From: Oscillospiraceae bacterium
GTDB taxonomy: Bacteria > Bacillota > Clostridia > Oscillospirales > CAG-272
DNA length: 39,358 nucleotides
Reading direction: 5' to 3'
Assembly: GCA_015063325.1 (NCBI GenBank)
Contig: SVUK01000002.1
Location: forward strand, 1 to 39,358
How positions within the stretch are numbered: the stretch's first letter is position 1; each line of letters begins with the position of its first letter. The notes below the pieces were generated by a model, which saw only the letters and a program-made list of their open reading frames with translations, was not told the DNA's origin and did not search any database. Below are positions 1 through 7,769 of this stretch, one piece after another. The translations under genes and the position numbers were made by a program.

Positions 1-138
1 ATCCGCGTCGGTGGTGATGATGACAGGGTTATCCGACGCGTTGTAGGTGTCCGCCGAAACAGTGACAGCCGGAACAACCACAAGCATCGAAAGCACCATT
101 GCCATCGTCAAAACAAAGCAAAGGATTCTTCTTTTCAT
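1..138 (-). CDS. Secreted protein, N-terminus only (partial)
   Basis: Reading leftwards from an ATG at 136-138, 46 codons stay open to the window edge. The peptide begins MKRRILCF, has a hydrophobic core of about 17 residues (TMAMVLSMLVVVP), then AVTVSA with a likely signal peptidase I site before DTYNASDNP. There is no lipobox cysteine, so it should be exported and released or wall-associated rather than lipid-anchored. An AGGAG site sits about 8 nt upstream of the ATG, and a consensus promoter at 218-246 points into it. The mature domain lies outside the window, so no function can be given. Confidence 0.8.
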   Translation of the reverse strand, partial: MKRRILCFVLTMAMVLSMLVVVPAVTVSADTYNASDNPVIITTDAD

Positions 139-426
139 GTTTTTGGTTCTCCTTTTGAGAATGAAATTTCGCCGGGGAAAAATAGATTTGGGCATAGTTC
201 GCCTTTTCTACAACTTTATTATATTATAGTAACATTATTTTGTCAAGTGTTTTTTATGAAAAAAGAAAACTTTTTTACCCAAAAAGAAAAAATATATTAT
301 CTTCCATAGAGACATCCATTTTCATAGAATTCTTGCTACTCAGAATCAGAATATTTTGGCTTTTTGAGTTAAAAATTTTGAAAATTGCAAAAAAATTGTT
401 TTATTTTGATTTTTTGCAAAACTCTA
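139..426. other. AT-rich intergenic region
   Basis: No convincing gene lies here. Apart from the 5' leader and promoter of the minus-strand secreted protein (promoter at 218-246), the stretch is homopolymer-rich A/T sequence typical of divergent intergenic DNA. The plus-strand AraC gene could be read open from 240, but its ribosome site and promoter lie at 427-478, so 240-426 is taken as non-coding. Confidence 0.6.
218..246 (-). promoter_or_regulatory. Sigma-A promoter of the secreted-protein gene
   Basis: On the minus strand TTGACA (241-246) and TATAAT (218-223) are both perfect matches and are separated by exactly 17 bp. Transcription would start near 211 and leave a leader of about 70 nt before the ATG at 138. 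Confidence 0.85.
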
Positions 427-455
427 TTGACATTTTTGTTCTTTTATGTTATGAT
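427..455 (+). promoter_or_regulatory. Sigma-A promoter of the AraC-type regulator
   Basis: TTGACA at 427-432 and TATGAT at 450-455 are 17 bp apart. The predicted start is near 462, just before the AAGGAG ribosome site of the regulator gene. This supports the ATG at 489 over any upstream start. Confidence 0.8.
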
Positions 456-488
456 GGGCTCAATCGCTCGGAAAGGAGTTTTTTTCAC

Positions 489-1304
489 ATGAATGACGTT
501 CAAATTGAAGCCGTAAACTTTCAAAAAGAGCCGTTTCCATTCGTTTTGCACACGAATATGAAATCCTCGATTGACGGATTTTATACCAACTGGCATTTGG
601 AAATTGAAGTTTTGCTCACATTGGATGGTTCGGAAACCGTTTCGATTGACGACGCCGTTTATACCACGCAACCCGGCGATATTTTAGTGATCAACTCCGG
701 AAAAACTCACACCGGAAGCAATACCAACTGGCGCCATCACTGTCTGATCCCCTCAATGGAATTTTTGAACTCGCTCGGCATTCATGCAACGGCGCTGACT
801 CTGCAACCGCACATTCGCAGCGAGGAAATGACGCGCTTCTATTTGGACATTGTTCGTCAATATGAAAATGATAATCCCTACCGTCAAGCTTTAACGCGCG
901 TTGCTGCCGAACGTTTTCTTTTGGAGCTTTACAAGCGCCATTCCTCCCCCGCTCTGTTTACCGAGCAAACACGTAAAAGCGGCGATTTTGCCGTTTCTGT
1001 CCGGGTCATCAATTTTTTGCGCGAACACTTTGCCGAGGACTTTGCCATTGACGAAATCAGCAATCGAATCGGCATCACCGCCGCCTATATGTGCCGCTGT
1101 GTCAAACAGACGACCGGAATGACCATTGTGGAACACCTCAATCTGATTCGCTGTCGTGCCGCATACCACTACCTTGCGAACTCTGATAAAAAAATACATG
1201 AAATTGCCGCTCTTTGCGGTTTTAACGGAAACTCCTACTTTGCAAAAACTTTTCAGCGCATTATGGGATTCTCCCCCAGCGATGTGCGAAGAAAGAAAAA
1301 ATAA
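489..1304 (+). CDS. AraC/XylS-family transcriptional regulator with N-terminal cupin
   Basis: 271 residues. The N-terminal half is a cupin-like sensor fold: residues about 35-75 include LTLDGSETVSIDD, TTQPGDILVINSGKTH and a following histidine-rich turn. The C-terminal 100 residues are the double helix-turn-helix of the AraC family, with DEISNRIGITAAYMCRCVKQ as the first HTH and IHEIAALCGFNGNSYFAKTF as the second, followed by the characteristic GFSPSDVRR end. Such proteins usually sense a sugar or related small molecule and activate nearby carbohydrate genes. The start at 489 is set by AAGGAG and the promoter just upstream. The likely target is not evident: the downstream genes are convergent and concern lipids. 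Confidence 0.88.
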   Translation: MNDVQIEAVNFQKEPFPFVLHTNMKSSIDGFYTNWHLEIEVLLTLDGSETVSIDDAVYTTQPGDILVINSGKTHTGSNTNWRHHCLIPSMEFLNSLGIHATALTLQPHIRSEEMTRFYLDIVRQYENDNPYRQALTRVAAERFLLELYKRHSSPALFTEQTRKSGDFAVSVRVINFLREHFAEDFAIDEISNRIGITAAYMCRCVKQTTGMTIVEHLNLIRCRAAYHYLANSDKKIHEIAALCGFNGNSYFAKTFQRIMGFSPSDVRRKKK

Positions 1305-1311
1305 AAAAAGC

Positions 1312-1364
1312 TTTAAGGGGAGGGAGACAACTTTTATGAAAAAAGTTGTCTCCCTCCCCTTAAA
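1312..1364. repeat. Perfect 24-bp inverted repeat (hairpin) between convergent genes
   Basis: Left arm 1312-1335 and right arm 1341-1364 are exact reverse complements, 24 bp each, with a 5-nt loop (ATGAA). The arms are purine/pyrimidine-biased (GGGGAGGGAGACAAC core). It lies between the 3' ends of the AraC gene and plsY and may stop transcription from both sides. There is no clean U-tract on either side, so a small palindromic repeat element is an equal possibility. Confidence 0.75.
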
Positions 1365-1407
1365 CGTCTCTCGTCTCTCCCTTTTCAAAAACTTTGAAAA
1401 GGATTTT

Positions 1408-2109
1408 TTATACTTTCGGATCGGTATTCTTTTGCTCCTTGGTTTTACCGAACAGTTTGAACTTGCTCTCCTTGCCTTGCACCAACCGAATGATGTTGGG
1501 CTTATGTCGCCAAACGATCAGAATTGCCGCTAAAATACAGCAAACCAGCGCGACCGGGTGCGCGCAAGCGCGCGGAAGCAACGCAACGGCAATTGGGCAG
1601 GTCACGCCTGCCGACATGGACGAAATGGACATGATTTGCACGGTGAACAGCAACAAAAGGAATATGCCTGCGCAGATAAGCCCCACACGCCAGTCGATAA
1701 ACCAAACCGAGGTTGCACCAACCAAAAATGCCTTGCCTCCGCGAAAACGGTACCAAACGGGATATGCGTGCCCGAGCATGGCAAAAAATCCTGCAAAAGC
1801 GGCTCCCAAATGAAAATTGTTGCCGGTGAACATAGTACCCTCGAACTTTGCCGGATCAACAACGCCCAGCGCCTGAAATGTAAGTCCGAAAATCAAGCAT
1901 GGCAAAACGGCTTTTGTAACATCGATCAAAAGTACCAACCAGCCGAATTTCCAACCGTACAGGCGCTTGAAATTGGTAAACCCCGGGTTTTTACTGCCAA
2001 CGGTACGAATATCCTGTTTATAAACCAACTTAGAAAGCAGGATAGACGGATTAACGCCTGCAATCAAATAGGACGCGACGGCGGCAATCAACCAAATTGC
2101 AATTTGCAT
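1408..2109 (-). CDS. plsY: Acyl-phosphate:glycerol-3-phosphate acyltransferase PlsY
   Basis: 233 residues, polytopic. The three PlsY signature motifs are present: SKNPGFTNFKRLYG near residues 38-51 (motif 1), GHAYPVWYRFRGGKA near 113-127 (motif 2), and RHKPNIIRLVQGKE near 201-214 (motif 3). Motif 2 ends GGKA where GGKG is usual. The enzyme acylates position 1 of glycerol-3-phosphate from acyl-phosphate in the membrane, the first step of phospholipid synthesis. AAAGGAG lies upstream of ATG 2109. The gene starts 25 bp after the FakA-like gene, so it is the third gene of an operon whose first two products should make its acyl-phosphate substrate from free fatty acids. Confidence 0.93.
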   Translation of the reverse strand: MQIAIWLIAAVASYLIAGVNPSILLSKLVYKQDIRTVGSKNPGFTNFKRLYGWKFGWLVLLIDVTKAVLPCLIFGLTFQALGVVDPAKFEGTMFTGNNFHLGAAFAGFFAMLGHAYPVWYRFRGGKAFLVGATSVWFIDWRVGLICAGIFLLLLFTVQIMSISSMSAGVTCPIAVALLPRACAHPVALVCCILAAILIVWRHKPNIIRLVQGKESKFKLFGKTKEQKNTDPKV

Positions 2110-2134
2110 AATTACAAATCTCCTTTTGCCGATT

Positions 2135-3787
2135 TTATTGCAAAATCAAGAGAAAATCGTAAATTTCCTGTCCGCCATCGATCTCGTAAAGTTCGGCGGA
2201 CGGGTAGCGCGCGGCAAAAGAAACGCGGAAAGTTTCTCTTTGCGCGTCGGTCATATCTTTTCCGTAAATGGCGATGAGAAAATCATGCGATTCGGCATTC
2301 AGCTTTTCCAAAAGAGCCAGTGCCGTTTCGGTATTGGTTGCACCCGACGACAGCATTGTCTTATCGGTAAATCCGATGTATTCCCCTTGCGTAATGGAAA
2401 CACCGTCAATGGTGGCGTTTCGGATGGAATGCGTGACCATTCCCGTTACGACCCCCTGCATTGCCTCGCGCAGATCGGCGGCAATGATTTCGGCATTACC
2501 GGAATCGTAGGAGAGCATGGTCAAAGCGGCATACCCCTCGCCGATATTCTTACTTTCCACCACATATACCTCGGATTTTTGATAAAGCGACGCCGCCTGC
2601 TTTGCCGCCATAACGATATTCCCGTTATTGGGCAATACGAAGATGACGCGCGCATTGACCGAATCAAATGCGCTGATAAAATCTTCGGTTGAGGGATTTT
2701 TCCCCTGTCCGCCGTCGATAACAAAATCGGCGCCGAGCTCCGAAAAAGTTTGCCGGATTCCTTCACCGGTTGCAACCGTGACCAGTGCAAAATCCTTTTG
2801 CGCTTCGCTCTTTTGGTTTTGGAAGCGATTCCGAATTTCGGTTTCGCTATGCTGAAGGGTCATATTTTCAATTTTCAACGTCAAAAACTCGCCGTACTTC
2901 TGACAATGGTTGAGCACCACGCCGGGCGTCATTGTGTGAATATGCACTTTGACAATCGTATCATTCCGGAAACAAACGATCGAATCTCCAAGCGTTTGCA
3001 GTTCTACAATGAAATCGTCTACCGAGAAAGCGGAGAGATCTGTTTTTGAGGTTTGCAACCGCAGTAAAAACTCGGTGCAATAACCAAACTCCATAACGCT
3101 TTCCGGACCGAATTTGGAAAGATCCAGCTCGGCGGCAGGCGCCTTGGGAAGGTCGTTTTTCTGCGGTTCTTCCCCGTTTGCCGTTCGGATCACGCCTTCG
3201 GCGATATAGTAAAGTCCGGCACCGCCGCTATCGATCACGCCGGCTTCTTTCAGCGTTTGCAAAAGTTCGGGCGTGCGGTCAAGCGAACGTTTGAGTTCAG
3301 CAATATAGTCACTGCTGAACGACTGGAAAGTCGCTCCCTCTCCCACGCGCGCGGCGGCGTAGTCGGCGGCTTCACGTGCAACGGTCAAAATCGTCCCTTC
3401 GGTGGGATTGATAACCGCCGCATAAGCGCTTTTCACGCCTGCGCGCAGTGCTTCGGCAAGGTCTTCCACCGTTGCCGTTTCCTTTTCGGCAAGGCTTTCG
3501 GCAATGCCGGCAAACAGCTGGGAAAGAATGACGCCGGAATTTCCGCGCGCGCTCATCAGCATTCCATCGGCAAGCAGTTTCGCCGCTTTTCCGATAGAAG
3601 TTTCATCCTTCCCTTGCAAATTTCGCAGTCCGCCGCCGATCGTCAGGCTCATGTTTTCCCCGGTGTCTCCATCCGGAATGGGAAAAACGTTCAACTCGTT
3701 TACGATCTCGGCATTTGCCTGCAAATTTGCCGCGCCGCCGGAAACCAATTTTGTAAAAATTTGTCCGTCAAGAACCTGGTCTGTCAT
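2135..3787 (-). CDS. fakA: DAK/DegV-type fatty acid kinase subunit A (FakA/YloV family)
   Basis: 550 residues. The N-terminal DhaL-type kinase domain (about 1-200) has the metal and ATP site NVFPIPDGDTGENM and the following SARGNSGVILSQLFAG. A middle region around 230-330 and a C-terminal domain from about 340 to the end (VTVATGEGIRQTF, IFVLPNNGNIVMAA) complete the FakA/YloV layout. FakA phosphorylates fatty acids bound to FakB. The reading frame is open upstream to 3904, but the ATG at 3785-3787 follows the FakB-like stop by two bases and gives the expected N-terminus (MTDQVLDGQIF), so it is chosen. The tight spacing implies translational coupling with the upstream gene. Confidence 0.88.
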   Translation of the reverse strand: MTDQVLDGQIFTKLVSGGAANLQANAEIVNELNVFPIPDGDTGENMSLTIGGGLRNLQGKDETSIGKAAKLLADGMLMSARGNSGVILSQLFAGIAESLAEKETATVEDLAEALRAGVKSAYAAVINPTEGTILTVAREAADYAAARVGEGATFQSFSSDYIAELKRSLDRTPELLQTLKEAGVIDSGGAGLYYIAEGVIRTANGEEPQKNDLPKAPAAELDLSKFGPESVMEFGYCTEFLLRLQTSKTDLSAFSVDDFIVELQTLGDSIVCFRNDTIVKVHIHTMTPGVVLNHCQKYGEFLTLKIENMTLQHSETEIRNRFQNQKSEAQKDFALVTVATGEGIRQTFSELGADFVIDGGQGKNPSTEDFISAFDSVNARVIFVLPNNGNIVMAAKQAASLYQKSEVYVVESKNIGEGYAALTMLSYDSGNAEIIAADLREAMQGVVTGMVTHSIRNATIDGVSITQGEYIGFTDKTMLSSGATNTETALALLEKLNAESHDFLIAIYGKDMTDAQRETFRVSFAARYPSAELYEIDGGQEIYDFLLILQ

Positions 3788-3789
3788 GA

Positions 3790-4680
3790 TTATCCCTCGA
3801 ACGTGTAAGTAACTTCTTTTCCAAATCCCCAAATACCGATGGCGCTTGGACCGATAGACGCGCCGATAATGGGACCGATATAGCCGATGTGAATGTTCTT
3901 GCAAGTTAGTTCCTTTTTAATCATGGCACAAACCGCTTCCACCTCTTCGGGATCGCAGTCGGCATGGGTAAGGTACACTTCCCCTTCGGGATCGTCATAC
4001 ACCTCTTTGAGCAATGCGACCAGCTCGTTAAGGGAATTTTGGCGCCCCTTCACCTTTTTGACCGGAACCTGATTGCCGTTTGCATCGGCAATTAAAATCG
4101 GCTTAACGCCCAACAGGTTGCCGAAAAACGCCGCCGAACCTTTGACTCTCCCTGCTCGTTTGAGCGCATTCAAATTATGTACGGTGACGAACTGGTTGAC
4201 CTTTTTACGGTCCCCCATCACCTTTTCGTAAATTTCTTTTGCCGAGAGTCCCTCGTTGCGATATTTGGCGGCGCGAACGGCAAGCATTCCTTCACCGATT
4301 GACGCGTTGAGCGAATCCACGCAATAAATCTCGGCACCGGGATATTTGGCGGCAAGGTCCTTTGCAACCTTTTCGCCGGTGAACACCGAGCTGGATTGCT
4401 TGGTAGAGCAACCAATATAAACGATATTACACCCTTTTTCAAGATATTCGGTAAAAATGCGCTCAAACTCCACCGGAGGAACCTGCGTTGTCAAAATACG
4501 GTTTCCGGCGCGCATAATATCATAGAGTTGCTTGGGGGTATAATACTCAAAATCCAGGCTTGCCTGTTTTTCCTCTCCGTTATAAACGGTATTCATTCTT
4601 GCGTAATCAATGCCATATTGTTCGCGCAGATCTTTCATCAAATCCGAGCAGGAGTCGGTTAATATTTGAACAGGTCTCAT
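3790..4680 (-). CDS. fakB: DegV-family fatty-acid-binding protein (FakB-like)
   Basis: 296 residues. DegV features are an N-terminal ILTDSCSDL, TTQVPPVEF in place of the usual T-S-Q-P-S lipid-binding turn, the central CVDSLNASIGEGM, KRAGRVKGSAAFFGNLLGVKP, and the C-terminal GPIIGASIGP near the fatty acid pocket. DegV proteins bind one fatty acid and present its carboxylate to FakA. GGAGG precedes the ATG at 4678-4680. An in-frame extension to 4731 exists but has no ribosome site. First gene of the fakB-fakA-plsY operon. Confidence 0.88.
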   Translation of the reverse strand: MRPVQILTDSCSDLMKDLREQYGIDYARMNTVYNGEEKQASLDFEYYTPKQLYDIMRAGNRILTTQVPPVEFERIFTEYLEKGCNIVYIGCSTKQSSSVFTGEKVAKDLAAKYPGAEIYCVDSLNASIGEGMLAVRAAKYRNEGLSAKEIYEKVMGDRKKVNQFVTVHNLNALKRAGRVKGSAAFFGNLLGVKPILIADANGNQVPVKKVKGRQNSLNELVALLKEVYDDPEGEVYLTHADCDPEEVEAVCAMIKKELTCKNIHIGYIGPIIGASIGPSAIGIWGFGKEVTYTFEG

Positions 4681-4729
4681 AAAAAATCCTCCTTTTTTCT
4701 TTCGGAAAACTTCCCGAAAAACCTCTCCC

Positions 4730-4758
4730 ATTATAAGGTAAAATAGGAAAAAGATACA
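4730..4758 (-). promoter_or_regulatory. Possible promoter of the fakB-fakA-plsY operon
   Basis: On the minus strand a perfect TATAAT (4730-4735) is preceded at 17 bp by TGTATC (4753-4758), a weak -35. The leader carries the small inverted repeat TTTCGG..CCGAAA around 4700-4717, which could be an operator, but no known regulator site is recognised. Confidence 0.5.
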
Positions 4759-4823
4759 ATAGACAAAAAATATTCATGTATAGTTTTTTGACACTGTATG
4801 AATTTTGTCAAAAGTTTCTCCGC

Positions 4824-5936
4824 TCATTCGTCGGTCGATTTCGCAGTGATAGAAAATGTAAATTCCAAAACCTCGTCGTCGCCGGTAACCGTTACCGTTG
4901 CCGTTCCGGCTTCGGTGTTGGAGGAAATCATCCATACCCATTCGACGATTCCTTCGTCGTCTGCTGTTTTCGGATCTTTCAGCGCGGAAGCACCACTGTA
5001 ACTGCCGGAGGGCAGCTTTACATGAATGGAATAAGATTTTCCCGGGATTCCTTTCACTTTAACAGTTGCCTTTTCCCCTTGCACAACGGGTTGGCTACCT
5101 TGAAAAAGAACCAGGGCGGATGGTTGGGATTGGTCGGGATCGGGGTGCTGTTGATCATCCGAATTCGGTTCGCCGGAAGGCACGCGGCTTCCCCAATTCG
5201 GCATCAGGTTCTCCCCTTCCTTTGCCAAACGGCTGTTTCCCGTGGCATAATCAATGACAATCCCGGGTTGTACATTATAGCAGAACACGCAAAACGAAAT
5301 TCCTTTGCCGCCGTCCTCAATCGAATAAGCTTCCATCAGCACACCGAGCGCAACAAGATCGCTCCCGTTAAACAGCGGCGTAACGCGGTAAAGCACATGA
5401 TTTCCGGTTTCTTTGACGTAATCGGCAACCATGTTTTCAAAAGGCAACATCCCATCCACATTGAGATACCGCGTTCCGGTGATCAAATTTTGCTTGTTGG
5501 CATTTTCTCCGGTCAGTTGAAATCCAATCAAATGACAGCGGTTATAAAGATATTTGCCATCCACGATGTCATATTTGGCATCCTCAACCTTTTCCGGCCA
5601 ACCGGTTGGTTTGACGTTTCCGATACTGCCGCGCGCTTCGGTCGGCATCAAATCTTTGCCCACACTCGCAATGCAAACGCCGCAACGGCCGAGCCGGTCC
5701 AACTCTGCATAGGTTTCATATGAATTTCGTGCCGCGGTCTTTTCGGCGTCTGTAAAATACGGAGCGTTTCCGTTGATTTCGGCATACGCCTCCCCTGAAT
5801 AACCGGGTAAATCCGCCAACGAAACAAGCGTTTTTCCCTGTTTCTCCTGCTTGAAAAACGGCAACAGTCCGCAAGAGGAAAGAAGAAGCGCAAAAATCAA
5901 CAAAACAGGAAAACAGCTACAAAGAAACTTTTTCAC
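4824..5936 (-). CDS. Secreted DNA/RNA non-specific endonuclease lipoprotein with C-terminal Ig-like domain
   Basis: 370 residues. It starts with a lipoprotein signal peptide (MKKFLCSCF..LLLSSCGL, lipobox LSSC at about residues 19-22). The middle (about 40-245) is a DNA/RNA non-specific endonuclease of the NucA/EndA type: LYNRCHLIGFQLTGENANK contains the catalytic histidine, followed by NLITGTRYLNVDGMLPFEN with the metal-binding asparagine. A low-complexity spacer (NSDDQQHPDPDQSQPSA) leads to a C-terminal beta-rich, Ig-like domain (about 275-370). Likely roles are extracellular nucleic-acid degradation or DNA uptake. It overlaps the upstream small gene by 4 bp (5933-5936) and is co-translated with it. 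Confidence 0.85.
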   Translation of the reverse strand: MKKFLCSCFPVLLIFALLLSSCGLLPFFKQEKQGKTLVSLADLPGYSGEAYAEINGNAPYFTDAEKTAARNSYETYAELDRLGRCGVCIASVGKDLMPTEARGSIGNVKPTGWPEKVEDAKYDIVDGKYLYNRCHLIGFQLTGENANKQNLITGTRYLNVDGMLPFENMVADYVKETGNHVLYRVTPLFNGSDLVALGVLMEAYSIEDGGKGISFCVFCYNVQPGIVIDYATGNSRLAKEGENLMPNWGSRVPSGEPNSDDQQHPDPDQSQPSALVLFQGSQPVVQGEKATVKVKGIPGKSYSIHVKLPSGSYSGASALKDPKTADDEGIVEWVWMISSNTEAGTATVTVTGDDEVLEFTFSITAKSTDE

Positions 5937-6334
5937 GGCAGATAGACCTCCTCGGTGATTTTTTCATGCGAAAATCCTGCAAAATCGGTTGTGGAAATCT
6001 GCTTCATTACCGACAAATCCAAATCAAATTTCAAATCGGACGGGTAGATGCGATTCCAACGATAAACCACCAATTTCTCAATTTTTTGGACAACAGGTGC
6101 AGGCGAAAGAGTCTCCAAAAAGCACCAGTCCCCCTGCTTTGCGGTCAAAAGCGGATTCGCGCAAATTTGCAAATCGGCGCTCGTTTTATCAAACAACTCG
6201 GCAGTATAGGAATCGACAGTTAGTTTGCCTCCACTGATCTCTAAAATCCGGTCGGTCAGTACACGATCCCTACTTTGCCTTCGGTGATTGAACAACATTC
6301 CGTTCCGATCATCCAAAACAACAATCAAATTCAT
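5933..6334 (-). CDS. Conserved hypothetical protein, 133 residues
   Basis: No firm function. The protein begins MNLIVVLDDRNGMLFNHRRQSRD and has a mixed alpha/beta look, with WCFLE, KIEKLVVYRWNR and a C-terminal SHEKITEEVYLP. There is no signal peptide, so it should be cytoplasmic. Its stop overlaps the start of the nuclease lipoprotein gene by 4 bp, and it lies 91 bp downstream of ackA, past a hairpin. It resembles small proteins that I recall being sometimes mis-annotated as ribonuclease Z in clostridia, but no metallo-beta-lactamase motif (HxHxDH) is present. Confidence 0.75.
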   Translation of the reverse strand: MNLIVVLDDRNGMLFNHRRQSRDRVLTDRILEISGGKLTVDSYTAELFDKTSADLQICANPLLTAKQGDWCFLETLSPAPVVQKIEKLVVYRWNRIYPSDLKFDLDLSVMKQISTTDFAGFSHEKITEEVYLP

Positions 6335-6368
6335 AAAGAGTCCTCTTTTAAAAAAGTTTGAGAAAAGG

Positions 6369-6408
6369 AAATGCGGATGCGTCGAACAATTTCAGCGCAT
6401 CCGCATTT
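6369..6408 (-). terminator. Hairpin downstream of ackA
   Basis: A 13-bp stem with AAATGCGGATGCG (6369-6381) and its complement (6396-6408) follows the ackA stop by 17 bp. On the minus strand it is followed by CCTTTTCTC, a moderate U-tract. It probably limits read-through from ackA into the two genes beyond. Confidence 0.65.
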
Positions 6409-6425
6409 CTGCGGTTGAAAACCGA

Positions 6426-7634
6426 TCAACGTTTGCCGACCAGCTCCATGGTATCTTTAGCAATCATCAGTTCCTCATTGGTGGGAATCACCAACATTTT
6501 TACGGTTGCACCGGGCGCGGAAATATCGTATTCCACCGAGGTGCGTTTTGCTTTTTGATTGATTTCCTCGTCGATCTTTACGCCCAGGAATGCCAAATTT
6601 TCGGCAACGCGAGTGCGGTACTGCGGATTGTTTTCACCAATACCGCCGGCAAAGACGATGGCATCCACGCCGCCCATTGCCGCCGCATAACCGCCGATAT
6701 ATTTGGTGAGCTGATGAACCAGCATACTCTCTACAAGCTGATACCGCTTGTTGCCGGCTTTTGCGCCTTCCTCAATATCGCGGTTGTCGCTGGTGGTTTG
6801 CGAAACGCCGAGAATACCCGACTTTTTGTTCATGATATAGTCAATCTGATCAGGGGTCAGATTCTCTTTCTTCATCAACAGCGGAACGATTGCAGGGTCG
6901 ATGGAACCGCAACGCGTACCCATGATGATTCCTTCCAACGGCGTCAGTCCCATGGTGGTATCAAAGCACTTGCCGCCCTTGACAGCCGCAATGGAAGAGC
7001 CGTTTCCGAGGTGACAGGTCACGATTTTCAGTTCTTTGGGATCCTTTCCGAGCATTTCCGCCGCACGCATGCTGACATAGCGATGGCTGGTTCCGTGAAA
7101 GCCGTAACGGCGAATATGGTACTTTTCGTAATACTCGTAGGGGAGCGCGTAGAGATATGCGTAATCAGGCATGGTCTGATGGAAACCGGTGTCAAATACC
7201 GCCACCTGCGGCACACCCGGCATCATCTTTTCGCAAGCGCGAATACCGGTCAGGTTGTGGGGATTGTGGAGCGGACCGAGCTCGCAGCACTCCTCGATGG
7301 CTTCAATCACCTTTTCGTCAATGATAACCGAGCCGGAAAACTTTTCGCCGCCGTGCAGAACGCGATGTCCCACCGCGCTGATTTCGGAAAGCGACTTGAT
7401 CACGCCGTATTCTTTGGAGGTCAAGGTATCCAGCACCAGTTTGACTGCCTCGGCATGGTTTGCCATTTGAATTTCGATTTTATATTCGGGTTTGCCCTCT
7501 GCCTTTTGTTTGAAGTTGCCGCCCTCGATGCCGATACGGTCCGCCTGTCCTTTGGCAAGCAGGGTTTCGGTTTCCATGTCGATCAGCTGATATTTGATAG
7601 AGGAACTGCCCGCGTTAATAACCAGAATTTTCAT
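6426..7634 (-). CDS. ackA: Acetate kinase
   Basis: 402 residues, the usual length. It makes ATP and acetate from acetyl-phosphate in the cytoplasm, the energy-conserving end of clostridial fermentation. Signatures are NAGSSSIKYQL at residues 7-17, the RVLHGGEKF region, GFHGTSHRYV with the catalytic histidine at about 180, CHLGNGSS around 208, and FAGGIGENNPQYR near 329. AAAGGA lies ahead of ATG 7634. A promoter is present at 7675-7704. No phosphotransacetylase gene is adjacent. Confidence 0.97.
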   Translation of the reverse strand: MKILVINAGSSSIKYQLIDMETETLLAKGQADRIGIEGGNFKQKAEGKPEYKIEIQMANHAEAVKLVLDTLTSKEYGVIKSLSEISAVGHRVLHGGEKFSGSVIIDEKVIEAIEECCELGPLHNPHNLTGIRACEKMMPGVPQVAVFDTGFHQTMPDYAYLYALPYEYYEKYHIRRYGFHGTSHRYVSMRAAEMLGKDPKELKIVTCHLGNGSSIAAVKGGKCFDTTMGLTPLEGIIMGTRCGSIDPAIVPLLMKKENLTPDQIDYIMNKKSGILGVSQTTSDNRDIEEGAKAGNKRYQLVESMLVHQLTKYIGGYAAAMGGVDAIVFAGGIGENNPQYRTRVAENLAFLGVKIDEEINQKAKRTSVEYDISAPGATVKMLVIPTNEELMIAKDTMELVGKR

Positions 7635-7674
7635 GTTTGTCGATCCTTTCTTTTTTTGAAAAACTTACTGCTCT

Positions 7675-7704
7675 ATTTTACTATATTTTCCGCATTTTGT
7701 CAAG
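7675..7704 (-). promoter_or_regulatory. Sigma-A promoter of ackA
   Basis: On the minus strand TTGACA (7699-7704) and TAAAAT (7675-7680) are 18 bp apart. The predicted start is near 7668 and leaves a leader of about 30 nt. Confidence 0.75.
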
Positions 7705-7733
7705 AGATGATTCCGATTTTCAACAAAGAAAAA

Positions 7734-7757
7734 TCCCGTCCGCAAATGCGGACGGGA
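7734..7757 (-). terminator. Terminator of trpB2
   Basis: TCCCGTCCGC (7734-7743), a 4-nt loop and GCGGACGGGA (7748-7757) form a perfect 10-bp stem. On the minus strand it is followed by TTTTTC, 12 bp past the trpB2 stop. Confidence 0.88.
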
Positions 7758-7769
7758 CAGATTCTTTTT

